A DNA stretch of 64,000 nucleotides from Xylanimonas oleitrophica. GTDB lineage: Bacteria > Actinomycetota > Actinomycetes > Actinomycetales > Cellulomonadaceae. The notes under the pieces were generated by a model. That model worked only from the letters and a program-made list of their open reading frames with translations, did no database searches and was not told the origin of the DNA. The stretch lies in assembly GCF_003244315.1 (NCBI RefSeq), contig NZ_QKWH01000009.1:56051-120050 (forward strand), given 5' to 3'. The translations under genes and the position numbers were made by a program. Each line of letters begins with the position of its first letter. Positions within the stretch are counted from its first letter, which is position 1. Below are positions 33,331-43,177 of the stretch, one piece after another.

Positions 33331-34689
33331 TCACGCGAAGCCGAACAGCGGCGGGAACAGGAGCACCACCACCGCGGCCCACGCGCCGTAGGCGGGCAGG
33401 TACGCCGTCTGCCAGCGCTCGACGGCGGCGAAGGGCTGGCGCCCGCGCACGAAGCCGAGGCCGAGCCGTGCCGCCCACACCAGGTGCGCGAGCAGCACGA
33501 GGTTGAGGCCGAGCGCGGCGGTCTTGTTGGCGGTGAGGCCGAACTCGGCGATGCGGGTGACCATCGCCGTCAGGGCGACGGCGTCGACCGCGAGCGCCGC
33601 ACCGACCAGGACGAGCTGGACCCAGTCGAAGACGCCGGGCCGCGCGTGCGGGTCCCGTGCCGAGATCGAGTACAGGAGCAGGGCCAGGACGAGCACGAGC
33701 ACGGCGTCCATGAGGATGAGCAGCTCGCGGTCGACGGCGGTGAGCGGCCCCCCGACCAGGAGCACGACGAACATCGCTGCGAGCATGACGATGGTCAGGG
33801 GCGTGAAGACCCGGGTGAGGACGGGGGCGATGTTCTCGACCACGCTCTTCTTCGCCTCGACGAGCCAGGCGGCCACGAGGAGCGCCCCGGGCATAGCGAA
33901 GGGCAGGACCCAGCCACTGAGGGCGGCCTCGAAGTCGACCTCCACGAGGGACAGGACGCCGAAGGTCAGCCCGATCAGCAGGCCCCCGCCCAGGGCGATG
34001 AGGGCGAGGTAGACGGCGAGCTCGCCGGTGAAGCGGACGAAGTCCATCCTGCGGGGGTGGGAGCGCCAGGCCCCGCCGGCGTAGAAGACGCCGACGAGCA
34101 GCCACAGCACCACGGGGGCGTGGGTGGCGGCGAGGACGGCGGTCATGCCCGGGTCGCCCTCCCCTGCGGGGACGAACGGGTAGAGGTTGACGGCCAGGGC
34201 GAGCACGGCGGCGACAGTGACGACCACGGCTGCGACGACGGGGGCCGGCCGACGCTTCCACGCGAACCAGCCGGCGAGGAACGGCAGCACGACGAACGCT
34301 GCGTTGCGGACCATGACCATCTCGTCGGCGGTGGCGGCCACCAGGATCTTGATCGCGAGGCCGGCCCCGAGGGCGAAGGCGAGCAGCACCGCGAGGTCGC
34401 GCCACCAGGTTCTGGCGCCGGGCTCCCCGGGCACGAGGACCAGCTGTTTCCAGAGCCGGTCGGAGTGCTCGCGGGCGAACTCGCGCGAGACGGCGTCGAG
34501 ACCGCCCATGCGCTTGACGGCGACGAGGAACGCTTCGTCGTCGTCGAGCCCGCCGGCGGTGAGGTCGGCGATCTGCCCGCGCAGGTGGTCTTCGAGCTCG
34601 TCGACGTCGGCCGACACGACGGCCTGGCGTCGCTGGAGGTAGGCCCGCCACTGGTCGATCTGGGCCTCGAGGGTGGTGTGGTCGCTCAT
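33331..34689 (-). CDS. Multi-pass membrane protein with N-terminal permease-prefix domain
   Basis: 452 aa. Residues 1-75 (LEAQIDQWRAYLQRRQAV, VDELEDHLRGQIADL, ...AFLVAVKRMGGLDAVSREFAREHSDRLW) are the permease prefix domain often found fused to, or next to, PadR-controlled permeases. About ten to eleven membrane helices follow. The ATG at 34689 shares a base with the padR stop (TGATG), so both are translated from one message. The substrate is unknown; such pairs are usually linked to envelope stress or drug response in actinobacteria and firmicutes. Confidence 0.85.
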   Translation of the reverse strand: MSDHTTLEAQIDQWRAYLQRRQAVVSADVDELEDHLRGQIADLTAGGLDDDEAFLVAVKRMGGLDAVSREFAREHSDRLWKQLVLVPGEPGARTWWRDLAVLLAFALGAGLAIKILVAATADEMVMVRNAAFVVLPFLAGWFAWKRRPAPVVAAVVVTVAAVLALAVNLYPFVPAGEGDPGMTAVLAATHAPVVLWLLVGVFYAGGAWRSHPRRMDFVRFTGELAVYLALIALGGGLLIGLTFGVLSLVEVDFEAALSGWVLPFAMPGALLVAAWLVEAKKSVVENIAPVLTRVFTPLTIVMLAAMFVVLLVGGPLTAVDRELLILMDAVLVLVLALLLYSISARDPHARPGVFDWVQLVLVGAALAVDAVALTAMVTRIAEFGLTANKTAALGLNLVLLAHLVWAARLGLGFVRGRQPFAAVERWQTAYLPAYGAWAAVVVLLFPPLFGFA

Positions 34690-35060
34690 CAGGCCCATCC
34701 CTCCGCCGGGCGCAGGGCCTGCGGGCCGGTGCGGACGTCCTGCCAGACCTGGCGCAGGGCGTCGGACACGACGCCCCACTGGGCCTGGCGCTCGGCGAGC
34801 GCCTCGCGGCCGGCGGTGGTGAGGCTGTAGTGCTTGCGACGGCGGCCGGCCTCGGAGGTTCCCCAGGTGGCCTCGACGTAGCCGAGGCGCTCGAGCCGGT
34901 GGAGCAGGGGGTAGAGCATGCCGTCGGTCCACTGCATGCGGCCGTCGGAGAGCTCGGCGACGCGCTTGACGATGGCGTAGCCGTGCAGGTCGCCTCCGGC
35001 GAGGATGCCGAGGACGAGGGGGGTGGCTGAGGCGGCCACGAGGTCCTTGTCGATGCGCAC
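34689..35060 (-). CDS. PadR-family transcriptional regulator
   Basis: 123 aa, GTG start at 35060 after GGAGA. The winged helix covers about 12-90: LVLGILAGGDLHGYAIVKRV, MLYPLLHRLERLGYVEATW and RRRKHYSLTTAGREAL are hallmark PadR segments. The short C-terminal part allows dimerisation. A 19-bp perfect inverted repeat just upstream is its probable operator, giving autoregulation plus control of the membrane gene behind it, and perhaps of the divergent lipoprotein/NRAMP-like operon. Confidence 0.93.
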   Translation of the reverse strand: MRIDKDLVAASATPLVLGILAGGDLHGYAIVKRVAELSDGRMQWTDGMLYPLLHRLERLGYVEATWGTSEAGRRRKHYSLTTAGREALAERQAQWGVVSDALRQVWQDVRTGPQALRPAEGWA

Positions 35061-35069
35061 GATGTCTCC

Positions 35070-35113
35070 ATACCTAGGAGTGCTAGGGGTTTTACCCTAG
35101 CACTCCTAGGTAT
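35070..35113. promoter_or_regulatory. PadR operator: 19-bp perfect inverted repeat between divergent operons
   Basis: The arm at 35070-35088 (ATACCTAGGAGTGCTAGGG) is exactly complementary to 35095-35113, with spacer GTTTTA. Each arm also holds a CTAG-N5-CTAG pair, so two regulator dimers could bind. It lies 10 bp upstream of the padR start and about 74 bp upstream of the lipoprotein start. Confidence 0.8.
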
Positions 35114-35186
35114 GCGCGACCGATCATCGCGCGCCCCACGCGTGCGAGCCGCGCCGCCGCGCGCCAGGATCCGGCAGGTGAGGCCC

Positions 35187-35699
35187 GTGCCGTCCCGTCC
35201 GCGCTCCGCGACCGCCCGTCGCGCGCTGACGGCCGCCACGGCGTGCGCCGCGCTCGCCGCCCTGACCGCCTGCGGCCCCGCAGCGGGGCGGGCCGAGAGC
35301 ACCGACGCGCTCCTGTCCGTCACTGACCAGCTCGACGCCGCCGGCTCCGCCGTCGCCACCGCACGACTCGCCGTCGAAGCCCGCGCCGACGGGCACCTGC
35401 CCGCCGTCACCGCCGACGCCGCCATCAGCGACGCGGTCGAGACGGCGTCCGGAGCCGTCCACGCCATCGGCACCCTCGTGGTGCCCGACAGCGCCACCGA
35501 CCAGGTGCGGCGGGCCGCGCTGGACGCCTCCGAGATCGCCGTCGGCCCGGTCGCCAGCGCCCGCACCTGGCTCGGCACGAGCGCCGCCGACGCCGCCGCG
35601 CCCCCGGACCTGCTCGACGCGCTCGACGACGCCTCGACCGCCGTCGAGAGAGCGCACGCGGCCGTCCAGCAGGCAGCGTCGGAGCGGGCGGCGAGATGA
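35187..35699 (+). CDS. Small helical lipoprotein
   Basis: 170 aa from the GTG at 35187, chosen because it gives a clean lipoprotein signal peptide (RPRSATARR, a hydrophobic core, then the lipobox LTAC with Cys29) and has AGGTGAGG just upstream. In-frame alternatives are ATG 35112, inside the inverted repeat, and GTG 35178. The mature part is all-helical and Ala/Asp-rich (TDALLSVTDQLDAAGSAVAT, DDASTAVERAHAAVQQA), with no catalytic motif. The stop overlaps the transporter start by 4 bp, so the lipoprotein is probably its extracellular companion. I do not recognise the family. Confidence 0.7.
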   Translation: MPSRPRSATARRALTAATACAALAALTACGPAAGRAESTDALLSVTDQLDAAGSAVATARLAVEARADGHLPAVTADAAISDAVETASGAVHAIGTLVVPDSATDQVRRAALDASEIAVGPVASARTWLGTSAADAAAPPDLLDALDDASTAVERAHAAVQQAASERAAR

Positions 35700-36922
35700 A
35701 GCGGCTGCTCGCCGTCGCCCTCGGCATCCTGACCGCCATCGGCGGCTTCCTCGACGCCGGAGACCTCGTGACCAACGCCGTCGTGGGGTCGCGGTTCGGC
35801 ATGTCCCTGGCCTGGGTGGTGGGCGCGGGTGTGATCGGCATCTGCGTGTTCGCCCACATGTCCGGCAAGGTCGCGGCCGTCTCCGGTCGCGCCACGTTCG
35901 AGATCATCCGCGAGCGCCTCGGACCGCGCGCGGCCGGGCTGAACCTCGCGGCAAGCCTCGCCGTCACCGTGCTCACGCTGGTCGCCGAGGTGGGCGGCAT
36001 CGCCCTCGCGCTCCAGCTCGCCAGCAGCGTGGACCACCGGCTGTGGGTGCCCGTCGCAGCCCTCGCGGTCTGGCTCGTGCTGTGGCGGGTCAAGTTCGAG
36101 ATCATGGAGAACGTCACCGGCCTCCTCGGGCTCGCGCTCGTCGGCTTCGCCGTCGCCGTCTTCCTCCTGGGGCCCGACTGGGGCGAGCTCGCCGCGCAGC
36201 TCGCCCCGCAGGTTCCCGTCGAGGAGGACGCCGGCACGTACTGGTACTACGCGATAGCCCTGTTCGGTGCCGCCATGACCCCGTACGAGGTGTTCTTCTT
36301 CTCTTCCGGGGGCGTCGAGGAGGGTTGGACCGCCAAGGACCTGGCCACGTCGCGGCTCAACGTGCTCGTGGGGTTCCCCCTGGGCGGTCTCCTGTCCGTC
36401 TCGATCGCCGCGTGCGCGGCCCTCGTGCTGATGCCCGCCGGGATTCAGGTCGACGCGATGTCCCAGCTCACCCTGCCGGTCGCCCAGGCCGGCGGCACGC
36501 TGCTCGTGGCCGTGATCATCGTGGGCATCGTGGCCGCCACGTTCGGCGCCGCGCTCGAGACGGCGCTCTCGACCGGGTACAGCCTCTCGCAGTACCTCGG
36601 GTGGTCGTGGGGCAAGTTCCGCCGGCCCGCCCAGGCCGCGCGCTTCCACCTCGCCATGATCCTGGCCCTCGTGGTCGCCGTGGCGGTGCTGGCCACGAAC
36701 GTGGACCCCATCGCGGTCACCGAGTACTCCGTCGTCTTCTCCGCGGTGGCGCTGCCCCTGACCTACCTCCCGATCCTCGTCGTCGCCAACGACCCCGAGT
36801 ACATGGGCGACCAGGTCAACGGCCGCGCCATGAACGCCGTAGCGACCGTGTACCTGGTCATCATCGTCGTGGCAGCGGTGGCCGCCATCCCTCTCATGAT
36901 CGCGACGGAGGCCGGCGGATGA
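35696..36922 (+). CDS. NRAMP-like metal transporter with altered metal-site motifs
   Basis: 408 aa with about eleven membrane helices. The fold matches NRAMP: helix 1 TAIGGFLDAGDLVTNAVVGS and helix 6 LFGAAMTPYEVFFFSSG align with the helix-1 DPGN and helix-6 MPH regions. Here DPGN becomes DAGD (20-23), the helix-6 Met ligand becomes Thr (195) and the His becomes Tyr (197), followed by Glu198. In known NRAMPs the Met gives selectivity for transition metals, and related proteins lacking it move Mg2+ or other ions. The substrate is therefore probably not Fe2+, which is inference. ATG overlaps the lipoprotein stop; the stop overlaps the next start. Confidence 0.85.
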   Translation: MKRLLAVALGILTAIGGFLDAGDLVTNAVVGSRFGMSLAWVVGAGVIGICVFAHMSGKVAAVSGRATFEIIRERLGPRAAGLNLAASLAVTVLTLVAEVGGIALALQLASSVDHRLWVPVAALAVWLVLWRVKFEIMENVTGLLGLALVGFAVAVFLLGPDWGELAAQLAPQVPVEEDAGTYWYYAIALFGAAMTPYEVFFFSSGGVEEGWTAKDLATSRLNVLVGFPLGGLLSVSIAACAALVLMPAGIQVDAMSQLTLPVAQAGGTLLVAVIIVGIVAATFGAALETALSTGYSLSQYLGWSWGKFRRPAQAARFHLAMILALVVAVAVLATNVDPIAVTEYSVVFSAVALPLTYLPILVVANDPEYMGDQVNGRAMNAVATVYLVIIVVAAVAAIPLMIATEAGG

Positions 36923-37362
36923 CCGGCGCCGCTCCCCTGCTCCCGGAACCGCGGCAGCCCGGCCGCGTGCTCGACGCCCGCCTGCACCTGCTCGACCGGC
37001 AGGTGCTCGACGTCGACAGCGTGCCCGTCGGCACGCTGGACGACCTGGAGCTGGGCCCCTCCGGCCCCGGAGCCGCGGCAGGCAGCCCGCGCGCCGACGA
37101 CCCGCCCCTCGACGGCACCACCACCGTGGTGGTCACCGCGCTGCTCTCCGGGCCGGTGCTCGGCACGCGCGTCTTCGGCGGGCGCCCGCCCGCCTCCCGC
37201 TGGCACCGGGTGCTGTGGCGCCACGTCACCGACGTCGGCACCGCCGTCCGCCTCGCCAACCGCGGCGACGACCTCGACCTCACGTGGACCGAGCGCTGGG
37301 TGCGCGACCACGTCGTCGGACGCCTCCCCGGCGGCCGCCACGACCCCGACGCGGGACCATGA
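36919..37362 (+). CDS. PRC-barrel-like cytosolic protein 1
   Basis: 147 aa, ATG overlapping the transporter stop (ATGA). Residues 16-47 (VLDARLHLLDRQVLDVDSVP, then VGTLDDLELG) look like a PRC-barrel beta-strand set. A Gly/Ala/Asp linker and a helical C-terminal part follow (GTRVFGGRPPASRWHRVLWR, then DVGTAVRLANRGDDLDLTWTE). There is no signal peptide. PRC barrels occur in ribosome maturation factors and in photosynthetic reaction-centre H subunits, usually binding other proteins. Translational coupling suggests it regulates or assembles with the transporter; untested. Confidence 0.75.
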   Translation: MTGAAPLLPEPRQPGRVLDARLHLLDRQVLDVDSVPVGTLDDLELGPSGPGAAAGSPRADDPPLDGTTTVVVTALLSGPVLGTRVFGGRPPASRWHRVLWRHVTDVGTAVRLANRGDDLDLTWTERWVRDHVVGRLPGGRHDPDAGP

Positions 37363-37372
37363 GGAGCTCCCG

Positions 37373-37735
37373 ATGATCGCCTCAGACCTGCTGGACGCGC
37401 GGGTGCTCGAGGCCGACGGGCAGGCCGTCGGCTGGGTGGTGGACCTGCGCCTCGTGCTCGACGGCACCACCGACGGCATCCTCGCCCGGCCCCGCCTGCA
37501 CGGGCTCGTGGTCTCGCCACGCACCCGCACCTCGTTCCTCGGGTTCGAGCGCTCCGACGTCCGCTCACCCTGGCCGATCGCACCGCTGCTGCGCCGCTGG
37601 CACCGCGGCACCTTCCTGGTGCACTGGCCCGACGTCGCCCGCGTGCCCGAGCCCGACGACGCCGACCACCCCGGGCCGGCCGTCGTCGTGCTGCGCCCCG
37701 GCTACCTCCGGTACGACGCCACCCTGCACCGCTGA
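37373..37735 (+). CDS. PRC-barrel-like cytosolic protein 2
   Basis: 120 aa, 11 bp after the previous gene behind GAGGAGCTCCC. The N-terminal half (LLDARVLEADGQAVGWVVDL, RLHGLVVSPRTRTSFLGFER) is a PRC-barrel; the C-terminal half holds SPWPIAPLLRRWHRGTFLVHW. It is similar in plan to the preceding protein (LDAR...L..D.Q.VG start), suggesting an old duplication. It is the last gene of the lipoprotein/NRAMP-like/PRC/PRC operon and converges with the DUF2382 gene. Confidence 0.78.
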   Translation: MIASDLLDARVLEADGQAVGWVVDLRLVLDGTTDGILARPRLHGLVVSPRTRTSFLGFERSDVRSPWPIAPLLRRWHRGTFLVHWPDVARVPEPDDADHPGPAVVVLRPGYLRYDATLHR

Positions 37736-37766
37736 CGCCTCGGGCATGAGGTCGAGCGCACCCGCG

Positions 37767-38600
37767 TCACTCCTCCCGCAGGTGCCGGCCCCTAGGCTGG
37801 GCGTCCGCACCACCCTCCTCGGACGGCAGCGGCTCGGGCTCCACCCGCACCTCCTCGCGGGTCACCGGCACCGTCTGCGTCACGTTCTCCGTGACCGCGT
37901 ACTTGCGCAGGCGCATCCTGCCCACCTCACGCTCACCGACGCCGGCCGTCTCGCCCTCCGCAGCGGTGCCGGCCGCCGTGCCCTCGCCAGCCGTCGCGTC
38001 ACCCGGCGACCCCGAGGTGGAGGCCGCCTGGCCGCCACCAGCAGAGCCCTGCTCCTCGACAGGAGCCTGCCCCCCGCCCGCGACGGGCGTCGCCGCGGGG
38101 ACGTCGTCCGCGCCGCCACCCTGCTGGCTCGCTGCCGTGTCCCGCTGCCACGAACCCCGGGCGTCGGACGGCGTGCCACCCGACGCCGGGCGCTCGCCCT
38201 GCGGCGGGCCACCCGCGGCACCGGCAGCCCCTGCTGCGCCGGTCCCTGGCCCCGCTGCGGCAGCGTCGTGACCGCCTTCGTCATCGAGACCGTAGTAGCG
38301 GTACAGCTCGTCCTCCTCCTCGGGAGCGAGCTCGCCGTCCGGGTCGATCTTGGGCGCACCCTTGACCGTGTCCTTGGTGTACGGCACCCGGATGTCACCG
38401 TCCTGAGCGGCAGTGTCCTCCGACACCGGCACGAACGACTCCGCGCTGCCGAAGAACCCCGTCTTGACGGTGAGCCAGCTCGGCCGGCCCGTCCTGTCGT
38501 CCAGGTAGACGTCCACGGCCTTGCCGATCTTGTCGCCGTCGGCGCCGACCACGGTCGCGCCCCCGTCGGCCAGCTCCTGCAGCTGTGCGGATGTCAGCAT
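37767..38600 (-). CDS. PRC-barrel plus partial DUF2382 protein with long low-complexity linker
   Basis: 277 aa. The PRC-barrel domain (1-75) contains VVGADGDKIGKAVDVYLDDR and the typical RPSWLTVKTGFFG. A Gly/Ala/Pro/Gln/Glu linker of about 115 residues (106-222) follows. The end (226-257, RMRLRKYAVTENVTQTVPVT) is the start of a DUF2382 domain, a stress-protein (YsnF-like) module. Only about one third of that module is present before the acidic end, so it may be truncated or a short variant. ATG 38600 follows GGGAGGGGACG. Proteins of this kind are general-stress related in actinobacteria. Confidence 0.85.
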   Translation of the reverse strand: MLTSAQLQELADGGATVVGADGDKIGKAVDVYLDDRTGRPSWLTVKTGFFGSAESFVPVSEDTAAQDGDIRVPYTKDTVKGAPKIDPDGELAPEEEDELYRYYGLDDEGGHDAAAAGPGTGAAGAAGAAGGPPQGERPASGGTPSDARGSWQRDTAASQQGGGADDVPAATPVAGGGQAPVEEQGSAGGGQAASTSGSPGDATAGEGTAAGTAAEGETAGVGEREVGRMRLRKYAVTENVTQTVPVTREEVRVEPEPLPSEEGGADAQPRGRHLREE

Positions 38601-38807
38601 CTTCGTCCCCTCCCACGCCTTGGTGTCGGGGCCCGGCGACGGCCGCCCTCGTCACGGCGACGCCTGCGAAGCCCTCCGGACACTCTCACGGAAGCATCGC
38701 CCTCCCCCGGCCGCAACCTCTCAGCCTTCCCGCCACCTTGCGGGCTGCCCCGCCCAGGGTGACCGTGGAAGTGCGGTTCCAGCCGAGCACGATCTGAGGA
38801 GGCCACC

Positions 38808-39431
38808 ATGAGTGAGACGAACCGGTCGGGCGCGAGCACACCGAAGCGCCGGCGCGACGAGACCGTCGCCGCCCAGCGAAGTCAGTTCGGAGGGATGAAG
38901 TTCGGAGCGGCGTTCTTCGGGTGGCTGACGGCCACCGGGCTGGCCGTGCTGCTCACCGCCCTCCTGTCCGCGATCGGAGCCGGCGTCGGCGTCGCCAACG
39001 AGGCGGACCCCGCCCAGCTCGCCGACCAGGCCGCCCAGGACCCGGGCACCGTCGGCATCGTGGGCGGCATCGTGCTGGCCGTGATCCTGTTCGTCGCCTA
39101 CTACGCGGGCGGCTACGTGGCCGGGCGCATGGCGCGGTTCGACGGCGCCAAGCAGGGAATCGCCGTGTGGCTGTGGGCCATCATCATCGCCGTCGTCCTC
39201 GCCGTGGTCGCCGCGGTGGCCGGCAGCCAGTACAACATCCTCGGCCAGATCAACGGCTTCCCGCGCATCCCCGTCGACGAGGGCACCCTGACCACCGGTG
39301 GCATCATCGCCCTCGTGGTCGCTGCGCTCGTCTCGCTCGGCGGCGCGGTGCTGGGCGGGCTCGCCGGCATGCGGTACCACCGCAAGGTGGACAGCGCCGA
39401 CGTCACGCACCGGACCCCGCTGACCGACTGA
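38808..39431 (+). CDS. Four-pass membrane protein with basic N-terminus
   Basis: 207 aa, ATG at 38808 behind GAGGAGG. A cytosolic basic N-terminus (TPKRRRDETVAAQRSQFGG) precedes four membrane helices (about 35-58, 85-105, 118-142, 163-190). Helix 2 ends with YYAGGYVAGRMARFDGAKQG, a Gly-rich pattern seen in small TIGR04086-like membrane proteins. An external loop of about 25 residues lies between helices 1 and 2. It is divergent from the PRC/DUF2382 gene with a 207-bp gap, so the two may respond to the same stress. Function unknown. Confidence 0.8.
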   Translation: MSETNRSGASTPKRRRDETVAAQRSQFGGMKFGAAFFGWLTATGLAVLLTALLSAIGAGVGVANEADPAQLADQAAQDPGTVGIVGGIVLAVILFVAYYAGGYVAGRMARFDGAKQGIAVWLWAIIIAVVLAVVAAVAGSQYNILGQINGFPRIPVDEGTLTTGGIIALVVAALVSLGGAVLGGLAGMRYHRKVDSADVTHRTPLTD

Positions 39432-39482
39432 GAGCACGCCGGTGCGCGGCCACCGGGCGCGGGACCGCGACCATCAGGAGCA

Positions 39483-39525
39483 CGGCGACGATCCTTCCGG
39501 CGGTGCGCTGGGAGGATCGTCGCCG
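39483..39525 (+). terminator. Hairpin after the membrane protein gene
   Basis: CGGCGACGATCCT (39483-39495) pairs perfectly with 39513-39525; the loop is 17 nt. It begins 52 bp past the stop at 39431. Confidence 0.5.
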
Positions 39526-39700
39526 ACCTCAACCAGCCGTCGAACCCGGGGGCGCTGGCTCAGCCCCTGCGGCCGGAGACCTGGGTGCGGGAGTGCAAGC
39601 TGGTCGAGGTGACCTTCCTGGACTAGCCGCCCCGTCAGAGGTCCGTCCGTGCCCGCACGCGGACGCTGGCAGCCCGCACCCCGGCAACCGGCCGCGGGCA

Positions 39701-39768
39701 GCAGAGGGCCTTCCCGCACGAGCACGAGAGGCCCTCTGCACAGCCACCCGGGCCGTGCAGAGGGCCTC
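39701..39768 (-). terminator. Terminator of the suf operon with a competing hairpin
   Basis: The main hairpin has 14-bp arms (39728-39741 and 39755-39768), 21 bp after the sufT stop. The arm at 39729-39739 can instead pair with GCAGAGGGCCT at 39701-39711, so two mutually exclusive stems exist. Confidence 0.65.
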
Positions 39769-39788
39769 CCCCCTGTCGCGCTGACTGC

Positions 39789-40160
39789 TCAGACGTTGAA
39801 GCCGAGCATGCGCAGCTGCTCCTTGCCGTCGTCCGTGATCTTCTCCGGACCCCACGGCGGCATCCAGACCCAGTTGACCCGGAAGTCGTTGACCAGGCCG
39901 TCCAGGGCCTGGGCCGACTGGTCCTCGATGACGTCGGTCAGCGGGCAGGCCGCCGAGGTGAGTGTCATGTCGATGGTCGCGTGGTTGTTCTGGTCGACCT
40001 GGATGCCGTAGACGAGGCCGAGGTCGACCACGTTGATCCCCAGCTCCGGGTCGATGACGTCGCGCAGCGCCTCCTCGACGTCGGCGACGGTGGTCGGCGT
40101 GGGGCCGACGCCCTGCGTGCCGGCAGCCGCCTGGTCGACGGACTGGCTGGTGTCGCTCAT
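39789..40160 (-). CDS. sufT: DUF59 iron-sulfur assembly protein (SufT-like)
   Basis: 123 aa, ATG 40160 behind AGGACC. MIP18/DUF59 family: EEALRDVIDPELGINVVDLG and LTSAACPLTDVIEDQ carry the conserved Asp-Pro-Glu and Cys that help transfer clusters to client proteins. The C-terminal VNWVWMPPWGPEKITDDGKE is typical of SufT. It is the last gene of the suf operon; 20 N-terminal residues are disordered. Confidence 0.93.
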   Translation of the reverse strand: MSDTSQSVDQAAAGTQGVGPTPTTVADVEEALRDVIDPELGINVVDLGLVYGIQVDQNNHATIDMTLTSAACPLTDVIEDQSAQALDGLVNDFRVNWVWMPPWGPEKITDDGKEQLRMLGFNV

Positions 40161-40171
40161 CGCGGGTCCTC

Positions 40172-40657
40172 TCATCCGGCCAGCGCGCCGCTGCGCGCCA
40201 GCGAGTCCTTGAGCGCCGCCCAGCCGAGCAGCGCGCACTTGATGCGGGCGGGGTACTGCGAGACCCCGGTGAAGGCGGTGGCGTCGCCGAGGGAGTCCTC
40301 GGCGTCCTCGTCGTCCAGCCCCTTGCCCCGGGAGGCCATGAGGTCGTGGAACGTGGCGTCCAGGCGGGCCACCTCGTCGAGGGTGCGGCCGGTGACGAGC
40401 TCCGTCATCACCGACGTGGACGCCTGCGAGATGGAGCACCCCTGGCCTTCCCAGGAGACCCCGGAGACGGTGGGTGCGCCGCCGTCGGCTGCGGGGGCGA
40501 CGGCGACGCGCAGCGTCACCTCGTCGCCACAGGTGGGGTTCACCTGGTGCGACTCCCCCGCCAGGCCGTCACCGGCCACGGCCACCAGCCCCCGACCGTG
40601 CGGGTGCTTCGCGTGGTCCAGGATGACCTGCTGGTACATCTGCTCGAGCGAGCTCAC
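40172..40657 (-). CDS. sufU: SufU iron-sulfur scaffold / zinc-dependent sulfurtransferase
   Basis: 161 aa from the GTG at 40657 (VSSLEQMYQQVILDHAKHP). The three conserved cysteines are in NPTCGDEV, GQGCSISQAS and RIKCALLGW. The SufU-specific insertion between the second and third Cys (DEVARLDATFHDLMAS and after) distinguishes it from IscU. In Bacillus, SufU accepts sulfur from SufS through its zinc site. It follows sufS by 19 bp behind GGAAGGGAAG. Confidence 0.95.
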   Translation of the reverse strand: MSSLEQMYQQVILDHAKHPHGRGLVAVAGDGLAGESHQVNPTCGDEVTLRVAVAPAADGGAPTVSGVSWEGQGCSISQASTSVMTELVTGRTLDEVARLDATFHDLMASRGKGLDDEDAEDSLGDATAFTGVSQYPARIKCALLGWAALKDSLARSGALAG

Positions 40658-40676
40658 GGCTTCCCTTCCGAGACGA

Positions 40677-42002
<1,326 letters not shown>

Positions 42003-42013
42003 TCAGGGAAGGG

Positions 42014-42781
<768 letters not shown>

Positions 42782-42825
42782 GCGGTGGTTCTCCAGGTTT
42801 CTTCGAAGCTGTGGGGGGTGGGCGC

Positions 42826-43170
42826 TCAGGCGGGCGCGAGGGTGGTGTCGATGTCGACCAGCACGTCCTCGCCGTCGACCGTCACCGGGTAGACCGGCAC
42901 CGGCTTGACGGCGGGGAGCTGGACCGGCTTGCCGGTGCGCACGTCGAACTGCGAACCGTGCAGCCAGCACTCGACGAGGCATCCCTCGACCTCGCCGTCC
43001 GATAGCGAGACCGCGCCGTGCGAGCACAGGTCGCTCAGGGCGTGGAACTCGCCGTCGGCGTCGCGGATCACCGCGACCGGGACGGGGGCGCCGTCGGGCC
43101 CGGTGAGCTCGACGAGCCTCGCCTCCTCGGGGGCGAGGTCGCCGACGGCGCACGCGTACTGCATCGTCAT
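42826..43170 (-). CDS. Rieske-type ferredoxin in the suf operon
   Basis: 114 aa. The [2Fe-2S] ligands are Cys-His in DLCSHGAVSLS and Cys-x2-His in CWLHGSQFDVRTGKP, so it is a complete Rieske domain. Small Rieske proteins of the dioxygenase-ferredoxin type sit between sufD and sufC in many actinobacterial suf operons. It may be an electron carrier for assembly or a client; no dioxygenase gene is near. The ATG at 43170 lies 8 bp after the sufD stop. Confidence 0.94.
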   Translation of the reverse strand: MTMQYACAVGDLAPEEARLVELTGPDGAPVPVAVIRDADGEFHALSDLCSHGAVSLSDGEVEGCLVECWLHGSQFDVRTGKPVQLPAVKPVPVYPVTVDGEDVLVDIDTTLAPA

Positions 43171-43177
43171 CTCGTCG

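Larger units (their letters stand above)
39432..39788. other. 357-bp convergent intergenic region with three hairpin arms sets and a possible coding remnant
   Basis: No complete gene is seen. The region holds a 13-bp-arm hairpin (39483-39525), a frame on the plus strand that reads sensibly from about 39516 to a TAG at 39624-39626 (IVADLNQPSNPGALA, ...RPETWVRECKLVEVTFLD) but has no start codon or binding site, and a set of three complementary arms (39701-39768). The frame may be the relic of a lost gene; I do not recognise the peptide. Confidence 0.5.
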
